Shown here piece by piece: positions 19,078 to 29,398 of a stretch of DNA of 64,000 nt. This stretch comes from Rhodoblastus acidophilus. GTDB lineage: Bacteria > Pseudomonadota > Alphaproteobacteria > Rhizobiales > Beijerinckiaceae. The notes beneath the pieces were generated by a model, which ran no database searches, had not been told where the DNA came from, and saw nothing but the letters and a program-made list of their open reading frames with translations. Position 1 is the stretch's first letter; each line of letters starts with the position of its first letter. The stretch covers positions 169,566 to 233,565 of the forward strand of contig NZ_JAOQNX010000003.1 in the NCBI RefSeq assembly GCF_025961575.1. The letters run 5' to 3'. Made by a program: the position numbers and the translations under genes.

Positions 19078-21417
19078 CTAAGCTGTTTTCTGCTCGTCCG
19101 GGCGCTGGGTGCCCGCCCGCTCGGCGATTTCCTTGAGCAGCATCACGCCGATCTCCTGCGCCGGCGCCGGCCGGCTGAAATAGAACCCCTGCGCGCCTGA
19201 CACGCCGAGCGCGCGAAGCGTGGAGAGCTGTTGCGCGGTTTCGACGCCCTCGGCCACCACCGTCATGTTCAGGTCGGCGCCGATGGCGTTGACGGCGCGG
19301 ATGATGCTCACCGCCTTGGAATTGCGCGCCGACGTCATGTCGCGAATAAAACTCTGGTCCACCTTCACCTTGTCGAAGGTGAAATCGTTGAGATAGCTCA
19401 GCGAGGAATAGCCGGTGCCGAAATCGTCCAGCGCGATGTGCACGCCGAGCGCGTGCAGGCGGTTGAGTTTGTGCAGGACTTCGACGTGATTGCCGATCAG
19501 GATGGATTCGGTGATCTCCAGCTCCAGGCGCTCGGGGGCGAGGCCGGTCCGCTCCAGCGCGCCGCGCACGGTCGCCTCGAGGTCGCCGCCGTCGAACTGC
19601 AGGGCCGACAGGTTCACGGCGATGCGCACATCGGCGGGCCAGGCGAGAGCGTCGCGGCAGGCGCTTTCCAGCACATAGGCGCCGATTTCGATGATCGCGC
19701 CGATCTCCTCGGCGATGGGAATGAATTCGGCCGGCGACACCGCGCCGAATTCCGGATGGGTCCAGCGCAGCAGCGCCTCGACCGCCATCACCCGCCCGCC
19801 ATTGAGGTCGACGATCGGCTGGTAGGCCAGGGTGAGCTGATTCTGGCCGAGCGCGTCGCGAAGCGCCGCGCCCAGCCGGCGCCGGCGGCGCACGGCGACC
19901 GCCATGTCCTCGACAAAGAATTTGACCGCGCCGCGTCCGGAGGCCTTGGCGTCGTAGAGCGCCATATCGGCGGCCTTGAGCAGGGTCGAGGCCTTGGCGT
20001 CCGGAGCGTCGTCGGGAAAGATCGCCGCGCCGATGCTGGCGCCGATGCGGACGGTCTTGCCTTCGATCTGGCAGGGGGCGCCGAGCGCGCGCACCAGCGC
20101 CGCGCCGATCTTGGTCACGGTCTCGCGCCGCGCGGCTTCGAGCAGCACGACGAATTCGTCGCCGCCGAACCGGGCGACGAAGCCCCGGGCGCCGATCACC
20201 TCGCGCATCCGCGACGCCGCCTCGGTGAGCAGGAGGTCGCCGACGTGATGGCCGTGGGCGTCGTTGACCTCCTTGAAGCGGTCGAGATCGATGGACATCA
20301 GCGCGAAGCCGTCGCCGCCCGCCGCCGTGGCGATGGTCTTGTCGAGCATTTCCGCGAGGAAGGCGCGATTGGCGAGGCCGGTGACCGGATCGAACCGCGC
20401 CATGCGCTGGATGTTCTGCTCGGCCTCGTGTTCGGCGGTGACGTCGGCGACGGTGATCACCGCGCCCTGCGCCGCGATCTGGCGGGAGAAGGCGAGGATG
20501 CGGCCGTCCGTCAGCCGCCATTGCCCCTCCGAGCCTCCGTCGCCGTCGAAGAACTCGATCAGCGCCGCCCGCGCGTGGTCGCCGGTCAGGCGCGGCGCGA
20601 TCAGCGCGCCGACCAGCCGGCGGACGCCCAGGCCGATCGGCGTGCCCGGAAGGTCGAACATTTCGGCGAAGATCTGGTTCGATACCTGAACCCGCTGGCC
20701 TCGGTCGATCATCAGCAGGCCCTGCGCCATATTGTTCAGGGCCGTGTCGAGTTTTTGCGCGGCGTCCTCGGCGCGGCTGCGGGCGAGCAGCATCGACACC
20801 ATCGTGCCGTGCAGCGAGCGCGTGGTGTCGCGCAAATGGCGGAAGAGGACCAGGCTCAGCGCGATGGACAGATAGGCGTTGGCGCCGCCGGTGAGCAGCA
20901 TGGCCGCGCAGAAGCCGAGGCTTATGACGCTGGTCTGGAGGAGGACGGCGCGCGGCGACCCACAGGAGCGCGCCGGCGAGCTGACCAGGAAGATCAGCAC
21001 GGCGGCGACGACCAGAAGCCGAAACGGTTCGCCGCCTGGGAGAACCAGAACCAGCCCTTGCACCAGCGCCAGCGCCGCGCTGAACAGGCCGGCGCCCCAG
21101 ATATAGCGCATCTCCTCGGCCTCGACCTGTCCGGTCGTCGCCAGCGCGTCGGCGCGCCTGTCGCTGATCGTCCGCCAGCAGGAGAGTTCGACGGTCGCCC
21201 GGAACACGCTCGCCGCCATCAGCAGCCCGCTGCTCACGCGGATCGCGGAGTCCTCGGCGCGGAGCATGATGAAGGCGCCGAGCAGCGCATAGGCGGAGAC
21301 ATTGGCCGCATTGCGCGCGGCGCCTTCGAACAGGGAGACGATCAGCGCCCGATAGACGGGCGGCGGCAAATCCCGATCCCGCCCTAAATTGCTGGAGAAT
21401 CTGAAAAAGGCGCTCAT
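19078..21417 (-). CDS. Membrane GGDEF-EAL cyclic-di-GMP protein
   Basis: About 779 aa. The N-terminal quarter has five or six hydrophobic segments, followed by a PAS-like sensor (about 225-340; LNNMAQGLLMIDRGQRV is its typical opening). The GGDEF domain keeps RFGGDEFVVLLEAA near residue 417, and the EAL domain keeps AVEALLRWTHPEFG near 546, ELEITES, LDDFGTGYSSLSYL and KVDQSFIRD. Both active sites look intact, so it could make and degrade c-di-GMP; many such fusions use one activity. I chose the ATG at 21417, because the frame upstream (to 21513) is less protein-like, although its ribosome-binding site is weak. Confidence 0.9.
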   Translation of the reverse strand: MSAFFRFSSNLGRDRDLPPPVYRALIVSLFEGAARNAANVSAYALLGAFIMLRAEDSAIRVSSGLLMAASVFRATVELSCWRTISDRRADALATTGQVEAEEMRYIWGAGLFSAALALVQGLVLVLPGGEPFRLLVVAAVLIFLVSSPARSCGSPRAVLLQTSVISLGFCAAMLLTGGANAYLSIALSLVLFRHLRDTTRSLHGTMVSMLLARSRAEDAAQKLDTALNNMAQGLLMIDRGQRVQVSNQIFAEMFDLPGTPIGLGVRRLVGALIAPRLTGDHARAALIEFFDGDGGSEGQWRLTDGRILAFSRQIAAQGAVITVADVTAEHEAEQNIQRMARFDPVTGLANRAFLAEMLDKTIATAAGGDGFALMSIDLDRFKEVNDAHGHHVGDLLLTEAASRMREVIGARGFVARFGGDEFVVLLEAARRETVTKIGAALVRALGAPCQIEGKTVRIGASIGAAIFPDDAPDAKASTLLKAADMALYDAKASGRGAVKFFVEDMAVAVRRRRRLGAALRDALGQNQLTLAYQPIVDLNGGRVMAVEALLRWTHPEFGAVSPAEFIPIAEEIGAIIEIGAYVLESACRDALAWPADVRIAVNLSALQFDGGDLEATVRGALERTGLAPERLELEITESILIGNHVEVLHKLNRLHALGVHIALDDFGTGYSSLSYLNDFTFDKVKVDQSFIRDMTSARNSKAVSIIRAVNAIGADLNMTVVAEGVETAQQLSTLRALGVSGAQGFYFSRPAPAQEIGVMLLKEIAERAGTQRPDEQKTA

Positions 21418-21661
21418 GCGAATCCGAATGCTCGTCGCCCCGGCGGGCGCTGCGGGGCTTCCGACATGAAGCGCGACAGGCGGGACTTTGCCCGGCGCCG
21501 CGGCGATCCTCATGATTGCGCGGCGCTTTCAGGCGACACTGTGCTCAACAGGTGAAGATTGCGTGTACAGCGCCGCGCGCAGGCGCATGGCGCGCGCATC
21601 GCGCTCGCGCGCGGGCGTCGCCGGGCCGCCCCTTGCGGCAATCCGGCCCGGGTTGCGCGCC

Positions 21662-21690
21662 TTGACAGGCGCGGCGGCGGGCGCCAAATG
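21662..21690 (+). promoter_or_regulatory. Possible promoter for fabD operon
   Basis: TTGACA (21662) is followed after 17 bp by CAAATG, a poor -10 match, about 30 bp before the fabD start. The 303-bp gap 21418-21720 shows nothing else recognisable. Confidence 0.3.
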
Positions 21691-21720
21691 CCCGCGTTTC
21701 CAGATTCCGCGGGAGTGTTC

Positions 21721-22665
21721 ATGTCCGTCGCATTCGTCTTTCCCGGCCAGGGGTCCCAGGCCATCGGCATGGGCAAGGCCCTGTTCGAAACCTTCGCCGC
21801 CTCCCGCGCGGTGTTCGAGGCGGTGGACGAGGCGCTCGGCGAAAAGCTGTCGGCCCTGATGTTCGAGGGCGATGCGGCGCAGTTGCAATTGACTGCAAAC
21901 GCCCAGCCGGCGCTGATGGCGGTGAGCCTCGCGGCGCTCCGCGCGCTCGAAAGCGAGAAGGGGGTGAGCCTCGCCCGGGACGCGCAATTTGTCGCGGGTC
22001 ATTCGCTCGGCGAATATTCGGCGTTGGCCGCCGCTGGCGCGCTCGAGATCGCCGACGCCGCGCGCCTGTTGCGTCTGCGCGGCTCCGCCATGCAAAAGGC
22101 GGTTCCGGTGGGCGAGGGCGCCATGGCGGCGCTGCTCGGCGCCGAGCCCGACCAGGCCGAAACCATTTCCAACGAGGCCAAAGCGGCGACGGGCGCATTG
22201 TGCCAGGTCGCCAATGACAATGGCGGCGGCCAGATCGTCGTTTCCGGCGCGAAAAAGGCGGTGGAGGCGGCCATCGAGATCGCCAAGGCGCATGGAATCA
22301 AGCGCGCCATGCTGCTGCCGGTCTCCGCGCCCTTCCATTGCGCCCTGATGCAGCCGGCCGCCGAGGCCATGCAGGCGGCGCTGGCCGGGACGAAGATTCA
22401 AAAACCCGTGGTCGACGTGGTCGCCAATGTCACGGCGGCGCCGGTTTCCGACCCCGACGAAATCAGAAAACTGCTGGTCGCCCAGGTCTGCGGCGCGGTG
22501 CGCTGGCGCGAATGCATGGGGTTCATGCACAAGGCGGGCGTGGACCTGTTTGTCGAAGTGGGCGCCGGCAAGGTGCTGGCGGGCCTGGTCAAGCGCACGG
22601 CCGAGGGCGCGCGGTCGCTGAATGTCGGCGTTCCCGCCGAAGTCGAAGCTTTTAGCCTGACGTAA
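21721..22665 (+). CDS. fabD: Malonyl-CoA:ACP transacylase
   Basis: Loads malonate onto acyl carrier protein for type II fatty-acid synthesis, 314 aa. AFVFPGQGSQAIGMGKAL opens the fold; FVAGHSLGEYSALAAAGAL has the nucleophilic Ser in GHSLG; ALLPVSAPFHCALM (reading MLLPVSAPFHCALM here) has the active-site His; VVANVTAAPV follows. The start is the ATG at 21721, with GGGAG upstream. First gene of fabD-fabG-acpP-fabF. Confidence 0.97.
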   Translation: MSVAFVFPGQGSQAIGMGKALFETFAASRAVFEAVDEALGEKLSALMFEGDAAQLQLTANAQPALMAVSLAALRALESEKGVSLARDAQFVAGHSLGEYSALAAAGALEIADAARLLRLRGSAMQKAVPVGEGAMAALLGAEPDQAETISNEAKAATGALCQVANDNGGGQIVVSGAKKAVEAAIEIAKAHGIKRAMLLPVSAPFHCALMQPAAEAMQAALAGTKIQKPVVDVVANVTAAPVSDPDEIRKLLVAQVCGAVRWRECMGFMHKAGVDLFVEVGAGKVLAGLVKRTAEGARSLNVGVPAEVEAFSLT

Positions 22666-22683
22666 GGTTTTGGGGAGTTTTTC

Positions 22684-23421
22684 ATGTTCGACCTGAACAA
22701 TCGCGTGGCGCTGGTCACCGGAGCCTCCGGCGGTCTCGGCGCGTCCATCGCCCGCGCGCTGCACAAGCAGGGCGCCAAGGTCGTGCTGTCCGGCACCCGT
22801 CGCGAGGCGCTGGACGCGCTGGCGGCCGAGCTCGGCGAGCGCGCCTTCGTCGCCCCCTGCAACCTGTCCGACGCGGCGGCGGTGGAAAAGCTGGTTCCGG
22901 AGGCGGAAGCCCTCGCCGGACCGCTCGACATTCTCGTCAACAACGCCGGCGTCACCCGCGACGGCCTGTTCATGCGCATGAAGGACGAGGACTGGTCGAC
23001 CGTCCTCACCGTCAACCTCGAATCGGCCTTCCGTCTCGCCCGCGCCGCGGTGAAGGGCATGATGAAGCGTCGCCACGGCCGCATCATCAACATCACCTCC
23101 GTGGTGGGCGTCACCGGCAATCCCGGACAGGCCAATTATTGCGCCTCGAAAGCCGGCCTGATCGGCATGAGCAAGGCGCTCGCCGCCGAGATCGCCGCGC
23201 GCGGAATCACCGTGAATTGCGTGGCCCCCGGCTTCATCGCCAGCCCCATGACCGATGTGCTCAACGACAAGCAGAAAGAGTCGATCCTGGGGGCGATTCC
23301 CAGGGGTGAAATGGGCAAGGGCGACGACATCGCTGCGGCAACCGTCTATCTGGCCAGCGACGAGGCCGGTTACGTGACGGGACAGACCCTGCATGTGAAC
23401 GGTGGAATGGCAATGATTTAA
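22684..23421 (+). CDS. fabG: 3-oxoacyl-ACP reductase
   Basis: NADPH-dependent reduction of beta-ketoacyl-ACP, 245 aa, short-chain dehydrogenase fold. LVTGASGGLGASIAR is the dinucleotide motif, LVNNAGVTRDGL the NNAG motif, and the Ser-Tyr-Lys triad lies in IINITSVVGV and YCASKAG. The gene begins 18 bp after fabD. Confidence 0.97.
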   Translation: MFDLNNRVALVTGASGGLGASIARALHKQGAKVVLSGTRREALDALAAELGERAFVAPCNLSDAAAVEKLVPEAEALAGPLDILVNNAGVTRDGLFMRMKDEDWSTVLTVNLESAFRLARAAVKGMMKRRHGRIINITSVVGVTGNPGQANYCASKAGLIGMSKALAAEIAARGITVNCVAPGFIASPMTDVLNDKQKESILGAIPRGEMGKGDDIAAATVYLASDEAGYVTGQTLHVNGGMAMI

Positions 23422-23652
23422 AGAACTTACGGTGCGGTCAGGCCTGCGGCTTCAAAAGGGTGAATGGGCCTCGCAATCGCAACGGAAGTATGTTAGCAAG
23501 CCTCGGTTTGTGCGTTCCAGCGTGAAACCGCGTCCAGCCGGAAATGCTCGGCCGCAAAGATCGCGTCCACGGAATTCGCGTCCAAGGACCCGTCAAACCA
23601 GCGCCTGGGCGATCCCGGGCGCCCCTATCAGAGTACAACAGGGAATCAAAAA

Positions 23653-23895
23653 ATGAGCGATGTCGCCGAGCGCGTGAAAAAGATTGTCATCGAGCACCTC
23701 GGCGTCGACGCCGACAAGGTGGTCGACAGCGCGAATTTCATCGACGATCTGGGCGCGGATTCGCTCGACACCGTCGAACTCGTCATGGCTTTCGAAGAAG
23801 AATTCGGCGTGGAAATCCCCGACGAATCCGCCGAGGGCATCGTGACCGTCGGCGATGCCGTGAAGTTTTTGGAAAAGGCCACCGCCAAGGCCTGA
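23653..23895 (+). CDS. acpP: Acyl carrier protein
   Basis: Carries growing acyl chains on a phosphopantetheine arm, 80 aa, strongly acidic. [20 protein letters not shown] contains the DSL serine that is modified (by AcpS, encoded at 51706). The 231-bp gap before it (23422-23652) leaves room for its own promoter, consistent with its need for high expression. Confidence 0.98.
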   Translation: MSDVAERVKKIVIEHLGVDADKVVDSANFIDDLGADSLDTVELVMAFEEEFGVEIPDESAEGIVTVGDAVKFLEKATAKA

Positions 23896-24110
23896 TCGGG
23901 GGACGCCTCGCAGCATTTGCGCGCGCGACGGATCAACCCCGCTCGCGCGCGATTGGCGTTTTGCGGCAATTTGCTGGCCGCGTTTCGTTTCACCGCAGGC
24001 AACAGGCTCTGGGGCCCGTCCTGACGGAGTTTAGCTGTAAACAGTTCAGCGGTCAACGGTTCGGCTGCCGTCAGTTTGATCGCGGCGGATGAAAGAATTC
24101 CGAGGGAGCA

Positions 24111-25382
24111 ATGCGCAGGGTCGTCGTAACCGGATTGGGCATGGTGTCGCCGCTGGCCTGCGGCGTGGAACAAAGCTGGAAACGCCTGCTCGCCGGCGAA
24201 AGCGGCGCGGCGAAGATCGAAGGGTTCGAGGCCTCCGACCTCGCCTGCCAGGTCGCCATGCAAGTGCCGCGTCCCGGCCGCGCCAAGGCCAATGAGGATT
24301 CCTTCGACGCCGACGCGTGGATGGAGCCCAAGGAACAGCGCAAGGTCGACGATTTCATCATCTTTGGCGTCGCCGCCGCCCGGCAGGCGCTGAAAGACGC
24401 GGATTGGGCGCCCAAGACCTATCAGGACCAGATCGAAACCGGCGTGCTGATCGGCTCCGGCATCGGTGGCCTCGGCGGCATCAACGAGACCTCGCTGCTG
24501 CTGCAGGAGAAGGGACCGCGCCGCGTCTCGCCGTTCTTCGTGCCAGGGCGCCTGATCAATCTGATCGGCGGCCACGTCTCCATCGAACATGGGCTCAAGG
24601 GCCCGAACCATGCGGTCGTGACCGCCTGTTCCACCGGCACCCACGCCATCGGCGACGCGGCCCGGTTGATCATGCTCGGCGACGCGGAAGTGATGGTGGC
24701 GGGCGGCGCCGAATCGGCGCTCAACCGTATCGGCATCGCCGGCTTCTGCGCCTGCAAGGCCCTCGCAACCGCCTTCAACGACAATCCCAAGGCCGCCTCG
24801 CGCCCCTATGACCGCGACCGCGACGGGTTCGTCATGGGCGAGGGCGCCGGCTGCGTCGTGCTCGAGGAGCTCGAGCACGCCAAGCGCCGCGGCGCCAAAA
24901 TCTATGCCGAAGTCATCGGCTACGGCATGTCCGGCGACGCCTATCACATCACCGCGCCCTCCGATGACGGCGACGGCGCCTTCCGCTGCATGCAGGCCGC
25001 GCTGAAGCGCGCCGGCCTCAAACCCTCCGAGATCGATTACGTCAACGCCCACGGCACCTCGACCATGGCGGACGGCATCGAATTGCGCGCCGTCGAGCGC
25101 GTGCTCGGCGAGGCCGCGTCGGGCGTGTCCATGTCTTCGACCAAAAGCTCGGTCGGCCACCTTCTCGGCGCCGCCGGCGCGGTCGAGGCGATCTTCTCCG
25201 TGCTGGCGATTCGCGACCAGATCGCTCCGGCGACGCTCAACCTCGACAATCCCGCCTTCGAGACCGCAATCGACCTCGTTCCGCACAACCCGCGCAAGCG
25301 CAAGATCGATGTCGCCCTGTCGAATTCCTTCGGCTTCGGCGGGACCAACGCCACGCTGGTTCTGCGGCGTTACGAGGCCTGA
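24111..25382 (+). CDS. fabF: Beta-ketoacyl-ACP synthase II
   Basis: Condensing enzyme for chain elongation, 423 aa. The Cys-His-His triad is in VVTACSTGTHAIGDA, NAHGTSTMADG and KSSVGHLLGAAG; the C-terminal SNSFGFGGTNATLVL is the oxyanion loop. RRVVVTGLGMVSPLACG at the start is typical. ATG at 24111 with GAGGGAG upstream. Confidence 0.97.
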   Translation: MRRVVVTGLGMVSPLACGVEQSWKRLLAGESGAAKIEGFEASDLACQVAMQVPRPGRAKANEDSFDADAWMEPKEQRKVDDFIIFGVAAARQALKDADWAPKTYQDQIETGVLIGSGIGGLGGINETSLLLQEKGPRRVSPFFVPGRLINLIGGHVSIEHGLKGPNHAVVTACSTGTHAIGDAARLIMLGDAEVMVAGGAESALNRIGIAGFCACKALATAFNDNPKAASRPYDRDRDGFVMGEGAGCVVLEELEHAKRRGAKIYAEVIGYGMSGDAYHITAPSDDGDGAFRCMQAALKRAGLKPSEIDYVNAHGTSTMADGIELRAVERVLGEAASGVSMSSTKSSVGHLLGAAGAVEAIFSVLAIRDQIAPATLNLDNPAFETAIDLVPHNPRKRKIDVALSNSFGFGGTNATLVLRRYEA

Positions 25383-25511
25383 GCGGCTTTCTCGTTTTCG
25401 CCACATTAACCGACGACTGTGCTATGATGGCAAAGGTGGTTTTTCCGCCTCAGCGTCTCCCGGCGAACCGGATTTCCGGTTCGCGTTGGGGCATGTAGCA
25501 AGCGTTGGTCG

Positions 25512-27179
25512 ATGAGCGAGAATGACCCCGAGAATGACTCCATGAGCGACGACAGGCAAACCGGCGCCGCGCCAAGCCGCCTTTCCCGTCGCGGCTCCGA
25601 CGAGGCGCGACGCGCCGCCGCGCAGAGCCTGACGCCCGAGGCGACCCCGCCGCTGCCCAAGCGCAGAAGGCGTCCGGGCCTGCTCGCGGCGATTTCCGGC
25701 GTATTGACTTTCCTGCTGGTCGCCGCCGTGGTCGCCGGTCTCGGCATCGTCATGGCCAGCCGCAGCGCCCGCCTGCCGGGGCCGCTCACCGCCGACAAGA
25801 CCGTGGTGATTCCGCCGGGCTCGGACGCGGACGACATTTCCCAGATTCTGGTCGACCAGGGCGTGATCGACAACCGCCTGTCCTTCGCCGTCGCCATGTT
25901 CGTCGAGGGCCTGCGCGGCAAACTCAAGGCCGGCGAATATCTGTTCAAGCAGAACGCCTCCCTGCAGGAGGTGATCGACGAAATCGTGCAGGGCCGCGCC
26001 ATCCTGCATGCCCTGACCATTCCCGAGGGCCTCACCAGCCGGCAGATCGTCGACAAGCTGCGCGAGGACCAGGCGCTGGCCGGCGACATCAGGGAAATCC
26101 CGCGCGAGGGCGCGCTGCTGCCGGAAACCTACAAGTTCCAGCGCGGCGACAGCCGCGACAAGCTGCTGCAAAAAATGGCCCGCGACCAGAAGGCGCTGGT
26201 GGACGAGATCTGGCGGCGGCGCAGCCCCGACCTCACCCTGTCCTCGCCGACCGAAATGGTGACGCTGGCCTCGATCGTCGAGAAGGAGACGGGCAAGGCC
26301 GACGAGCGCCCGCATGTCGCCTCGGTTTTCCTCAACCGGCTGAAGAAGCGCATGCGGCTGCAATCCGATCCGACCGTGGTCTATGGCCTCGCGCCGGGGC
26401 AGCCGTATTTGGGCCATTCCCTGACCCGCGAAGACCTGGAGTCGCGCACGCCCTACAACACCTATGTCATCGACGGTCTGCCGCCGGGGCCGATCGCCAA
26501 TCCAGGCCGCGCGGCTTTGGAGGCGGTCGCCAATCCCTCACGCACGGCGGACCTCTATTTCGTCGCCGACGGGACCGGCGGCCATGTGTTCTCCGAGACG
26601 CTGGACGCGCATAACAAGAATGTGCAGCGCTGGCGTCAGCTCGACCCGGCGAAAAAACGCGACAATCGCAGCGAATGGCGGCGCTCGCCCTTTGGCGCGC
26701 CGCCCATCGGCCCGGTCGAGGGGGCGCGCTGGACGCCGAGCCTGAAGCGCGATCCCGGCGCGGTCGCCCATCTGGCGCCGGGCCTGCCGGATTCGCCGCC
26801 CGCGCCGACGCGCATCAGCGATTACGAACCCGCGCGCGGCGCGGCGCCGCAACTCGCCGGCGATGTGCTGGCGGACACGCCGATGGGCCCCGTCACCAGA
26901 GCCGAAAATCTTCTGGACGGGCCTGCGGACGATCTCGCCCCGCCTCCGGCGCGCGCCACCGCCAATATGCTCGACGGCCCCGCCGACGCCGTCGATCCCG
27001 CGGCGCTCGCCTATTCGGCCGAGCCCCAGGCGGCCGCCGACAAAATGGCGCCCAACGGCAAGCCGCGCATTTACGACGCCTCCGCCGGCACGGCGCTCGA
27101 TCCGCTGCTCGACAAGTCCTGGGACCTCAACAGCGCCAAAACCGTGGACCTCGCTCCGCCCTCGGGCAAGACCAAGTAA
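25512..27179 (+). CDS. mltG: Endolytic murein transglycosylase MltG
   Basis: Membrane-anchored enzyme that cuts nascent glycan strands, 555 aa. Residues about 1-52 are cytoplasmic and basic, a helix follows (about 57-78, LLAAISGVLTFLLVAAVVAG), then the YceG domain with MVTLASIVEKETGKADERP (catalytic Glu), SDPTVVYGL and YNTYVIDGLPPGPIANPG. After about residue 390 there is an unusual 165-residue Pro/Ala-rich, probably disordered tail; the family normally ends near 340-400. The start could be 25512 or 25542. Downstream of fabF, as in many bacteria. Confidence 0.93.
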   Translation: MSENDPENDSMSDDRQTGAAPSRLSRRGSDEARRAAAQSLTPEATPPLPKRRRRPGLLAAISGVLTFLLVAAVVAGLGIVMASRSARLPGPLTADKTVVIPPGSDADDISQILVDQGVIDNRLSFAVAMFVEGLRGKLKAGEYLFKQNASLQEVIDEIVQGRAILHALTIPEGLTSRQIVDKLREDQALAGDIREIPREGALLPETYKFQRGDSRDKLLQKMARDQKALVDEIWRRRSPDLTLSSPTEMVTLASIVEKETGKADERPHVASVFLNRLKKRMRLQSDPTVVYGLAPGQPYLGHSLTREDLESRTPYNTYVIDGLPPGPIANPGRAALEAVANPSRTADLYFVADGTGGHVFSETLDAHNKNVQRWRQLDPAKKRDNRSEWRRSPFGAPPIGPVEGARWTPSLKRDPGAVAHLAPGLPDSPPAPTRISDYEPARGAAPQLAGDVLADTPMGPVTRAENLLDGPADDLAPPPARATANMLDGPADAVDPAALAYSAEPQAAADKMAPNGKPRIYDASAGTALDPLLDKSWDLNSAKTVDLAPPSGKTK

Positions 27180-27267
27180 CCGGTCGGCGGGCCGCGAAAG
27201 ACGGGTTTATTTCGCTGTCGTCCTGCATTATGGCAGGGGCGGACCCCAACAAAACCCCGGACGCGCA

Positions 27268-28149
27268 ATGACCCTCGCCAGCATGACCGGTTTCGCCCGC
27301 CAATCGGGCGCGGCCCCGCCTTTGCGCTGGACCTGGGAAATCAAGACCGTCAATTCCAAGGGGCTCGACCTGCGCCTGCGCCTGCCGCCCGGATTCGACG
27401 CCCTCGACCTTCCGGCGCGCGCCGCCATTTCCAAAGCTTTGACGCGCGGCGCCTGCCAGATCAATCTCTCGGTGGTCCGCGAAAGCGTCGGCGCCGCGCC
27501 GCGCATCAACCGCGACCTCCTGGCCCAATTGCTGGAGCTGGCGGCGACGCTTCCGCGCGGCGAAACCGTCGGTCCGGCGACGCTCGACGGCCTGTTGGCC
27601 GTGCGCGGCGTGATCGAAACCGGCGAGGACGAGGACGAATCGGCGGTCGCCGCCGCGCAACCGGCGATCCTGAAGAGCCTGGACAAGACGCTGGCGGATC
27701 TCACCGCCATGCGCGCCGCCGAAGGCGCGGCGCTGCACAAGATTTTTTGCGCCCGGCTCGACGCCATCGAGCGGCTCACCGCCGCCGCCGACGCCTGTCC
27801 GGCGCGCAAGCCCGAGGCGGTTCGCGAAAAACTGCGGGCGGCGCTGGCGCAATTGAGCGAGCTCGGCCGATTCGACGAGGCGCGGCTGCACCAGGAGGCC
27901 ATCCTGCTCGCCGCCAAGGCCGACATTCGCGAGGAGCTGGACCGGCTCTATTCCCACGTCGCCGCCGCGAGAAAACTTTTGGCGGATGGCGGGGCCATCG
28001 GCCGCCGTCTGGACTTTTTGGCGCAGGAATTCGGCCGGGAGACCAACACGCTCTGCGCCAAGTCGAACGATTCCGCGCTGACCGCCATCGGCCTCGACCT
28101 CAAGGTCGAGGTGGAGCAATTGCGCGAACAAGCGCAGAATATCGAGTGA
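27268..28149 (+). CDS. YicC family endoribonuclease
   Basis: 293 aa. Members (YicC/YloC) have been reported as RNA endonucleases and linked to stationary-phase survival. [10 protein letters not shown] at the start, [20 protein letters not shown], and the C-terminal [20 protein letters not shown] are the family signatures. The start is the ATG at 27268. Its TGA overlaps the gmk ATG (TGATG), so the two are translationally coupled; yicC-gmk pairing is widely conserved. Confidence 0.93.
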   Translation: MTLASMTGFARQSGAAPPLRWTWEIKTVNSKGLDLRLRLPPGFDALDLPARAAISKALTRGACQINLSVVRESVGAAPRINRDLLAQLLELAATLPRGETVGPATLDGLLAVRGVIETGEDEDESAVAAAQPAILKSLDKTLADLTAMRAAEGAALHKIFCARLDAIERLTAAADACPARKPEAVREKLRAALAQLSELGRFDEARLHQEAILLAAKADIREELDRLYSHVAAARKLLADGGAIGRRLDFLAQEFGRETNTLCAKSNDSALTAIGLDLKVEVEQLREQAQNIE

Positions 28150-28790
28150 TGACCATGGACCAACGCCGCGGCCTGATGCTGATCCTGTCCTCGCCTTCCG
28201 GCGCGGGCAAGACCACCTTGACCCGCATGCTGCTGCAACGCCCGGAACTCGACTTAAAACTGTCGATTTCGGTGACGACGCGCAAACGCCGCAGCAGCGA
28301 GGCCGACGGCATCCACTACCATTTCATCGACCAGGACGCGTTTTTTCGCCTGCGGGATACCGGTGACCTGCTGGAGCAGGCGGAGGTCCACGGCAATTTT
28401 TACGGCACGCCGCGCAAATGGGTGGAGGAGCGGCTGTCGCAGGGCCGCGACGTGCTGTTCGACATCGATTACCAGGGCGCCCGCCAGGTGCGCGAAAAGG
28501 CGCCGCGCGATGTCGTGACCATTTTTATCCTGCCGCCGTCGATGCGCGAGCTGCGGGCGCGTCTGGAGCGCCGCGCCGAGGACAGCGCCGAGACCATCGA
28601 AAAGCGCCTCGCCGCCGCCCGCAACGAGATCAACCGCTGGACGGATTATGACTACGTCCTGATCAACGAGGACATCCAGCGCACGTTTGACGATCTCACG
28701 GCGATCGTGCGCGCCGAGCGTTTGAAACGTCCGCGCCTCGCCACCGCGATGGGCGATTTTGTTGCGGGGCTGCTGGCGGAAGAGGCTTAG
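28149..28790 (+). CDS. gmk: Guanylate kinase
   Basis: Phosphorylates GMP to GDP, 213 aa. [20 protein letters not shown] is the P-loop; [19 protein letters not shown] binds [13 protein letters not shown] and [19 protein letters not shown] complete the fold. The start may be the overlapping ATG at 28149 or the one at 28155. Its product feeds GTP and (p)ppGpp metabolism handled by the Rsh protein further along. Confidence 0.97.
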   Translation: MTMDQRRGLMLILSSPSGAGKTTLTRMLLQRPELDLKLSISVTTRKRRSSEADGIHYHFIDQDAFFRLRDTGDLLEQAEVHGNFYGTPRKWVEERLSQGRDVLFDIDYQGARQVREKAPRDVVTIFILPPSMRELRARLERRAEDSAETIEKRLAAARNEINRWTDYDYVLINEDIQRTFDDLTAIVRAERLKRPRLATAMGDFVAGLLAEEA

Positions 28791-28866
28791 CGCCAGAACC
28801 GGAAAAACGAGAAAAGTGAAAACCGAATCCCCGGGCTTGACAGACGCGAAATTCTTGTTCTTGTTA

Positions 28867-28882
28867 TGTTCCACGTGAAACC
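28867..28882. other. parS: parS chromosome-partition site (ParB binding)
   Basis: TGTTCCACGTGAAACC matches parS consensus TGTTCCACGTGAAACA at 15 of 16 bases. It is 22 kb from the site at 6787 and, like it, sits in an AT-rich gap. Confidence 0.8.
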
Positions 28883-29168
28883 TTTTCGGGTCAAAATATT
28901 GATTTAAAAAGGGAAAGTCGTCTCCTGCCGCTCGTCCGCGTCCGTGCGGCGACCGCCACAACCGCGCGGTTGCCGATACGAAAACCGACGCGTTTTGATC
29001 GATTTTTCGCGAAAAAACGCAAAAATTCGCGAAATTTCGATCACTTTTTGCGAGTCCGTTTCAACCTGGGATAGAAATCCGCCGAATTCAGGGCTTCCGA
29101 CCCCATCCAGGACATACCAAAAAAACCAGCGCTCGACGGGCGTTAGCGCCCTTCGGCCAAGCCGCACA

Positions 29169-29217
29169 GGGGACTGGATCGCGTTGCGCGCAAGGCGCGC
29201 GGCGCGTTCCTGTCCCC
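29169..29217 (+). repeat. Family-B palindromic repeat, short copy
   Basis: GGGGACTGGATCGCGTTGCG at one end and GTTCCTGTCCCC at the other, as in the 75-bp copies at 33677, 33775, 58236 and 59750, but with only 49 bp in all, so the centre is deleted. Confidence 0.75.
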
Positions 29218-29342
29218 GGCTCGAACTGCCCTTGCGGGAGAAAGTGTCCCGCGAAGCGGGACGCAAAAGCAGCCTCACCCGCTGCTGGTTTCGCCTTGCA
29301 GCCCTCCGCACCATGAGAAATTTCGTTATGGACTCCACTACA

Positions 29343-29398
29343 GTAGCCTCACCCTGAGGAGCCCGCCTTGGCGGGCGTCTCGAAGGGGGGCGGTCCAC
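29343..29398 (-). repeat. Dispersed hairpin repeat, family A, copy 3
   Basis: Opposite orientation to copies 1 and 2. The core is GCCCGCC/GGCGGGC with a TT loop, again perfect and again different from the other copies. Confidence 0.85.

Noticed and set aside
19231..21387. 718-residue open frame antisense to the GGDEF-EAL gene
   Set aside because: Shadow; the minus-strand frame has intact GGDEF and EAL motifs.
28837..28866. TTGACA next to the second parS as a promoter
   Set aside because: No -10 element at an acceptable spacing and no gene downstream within 500 bp.
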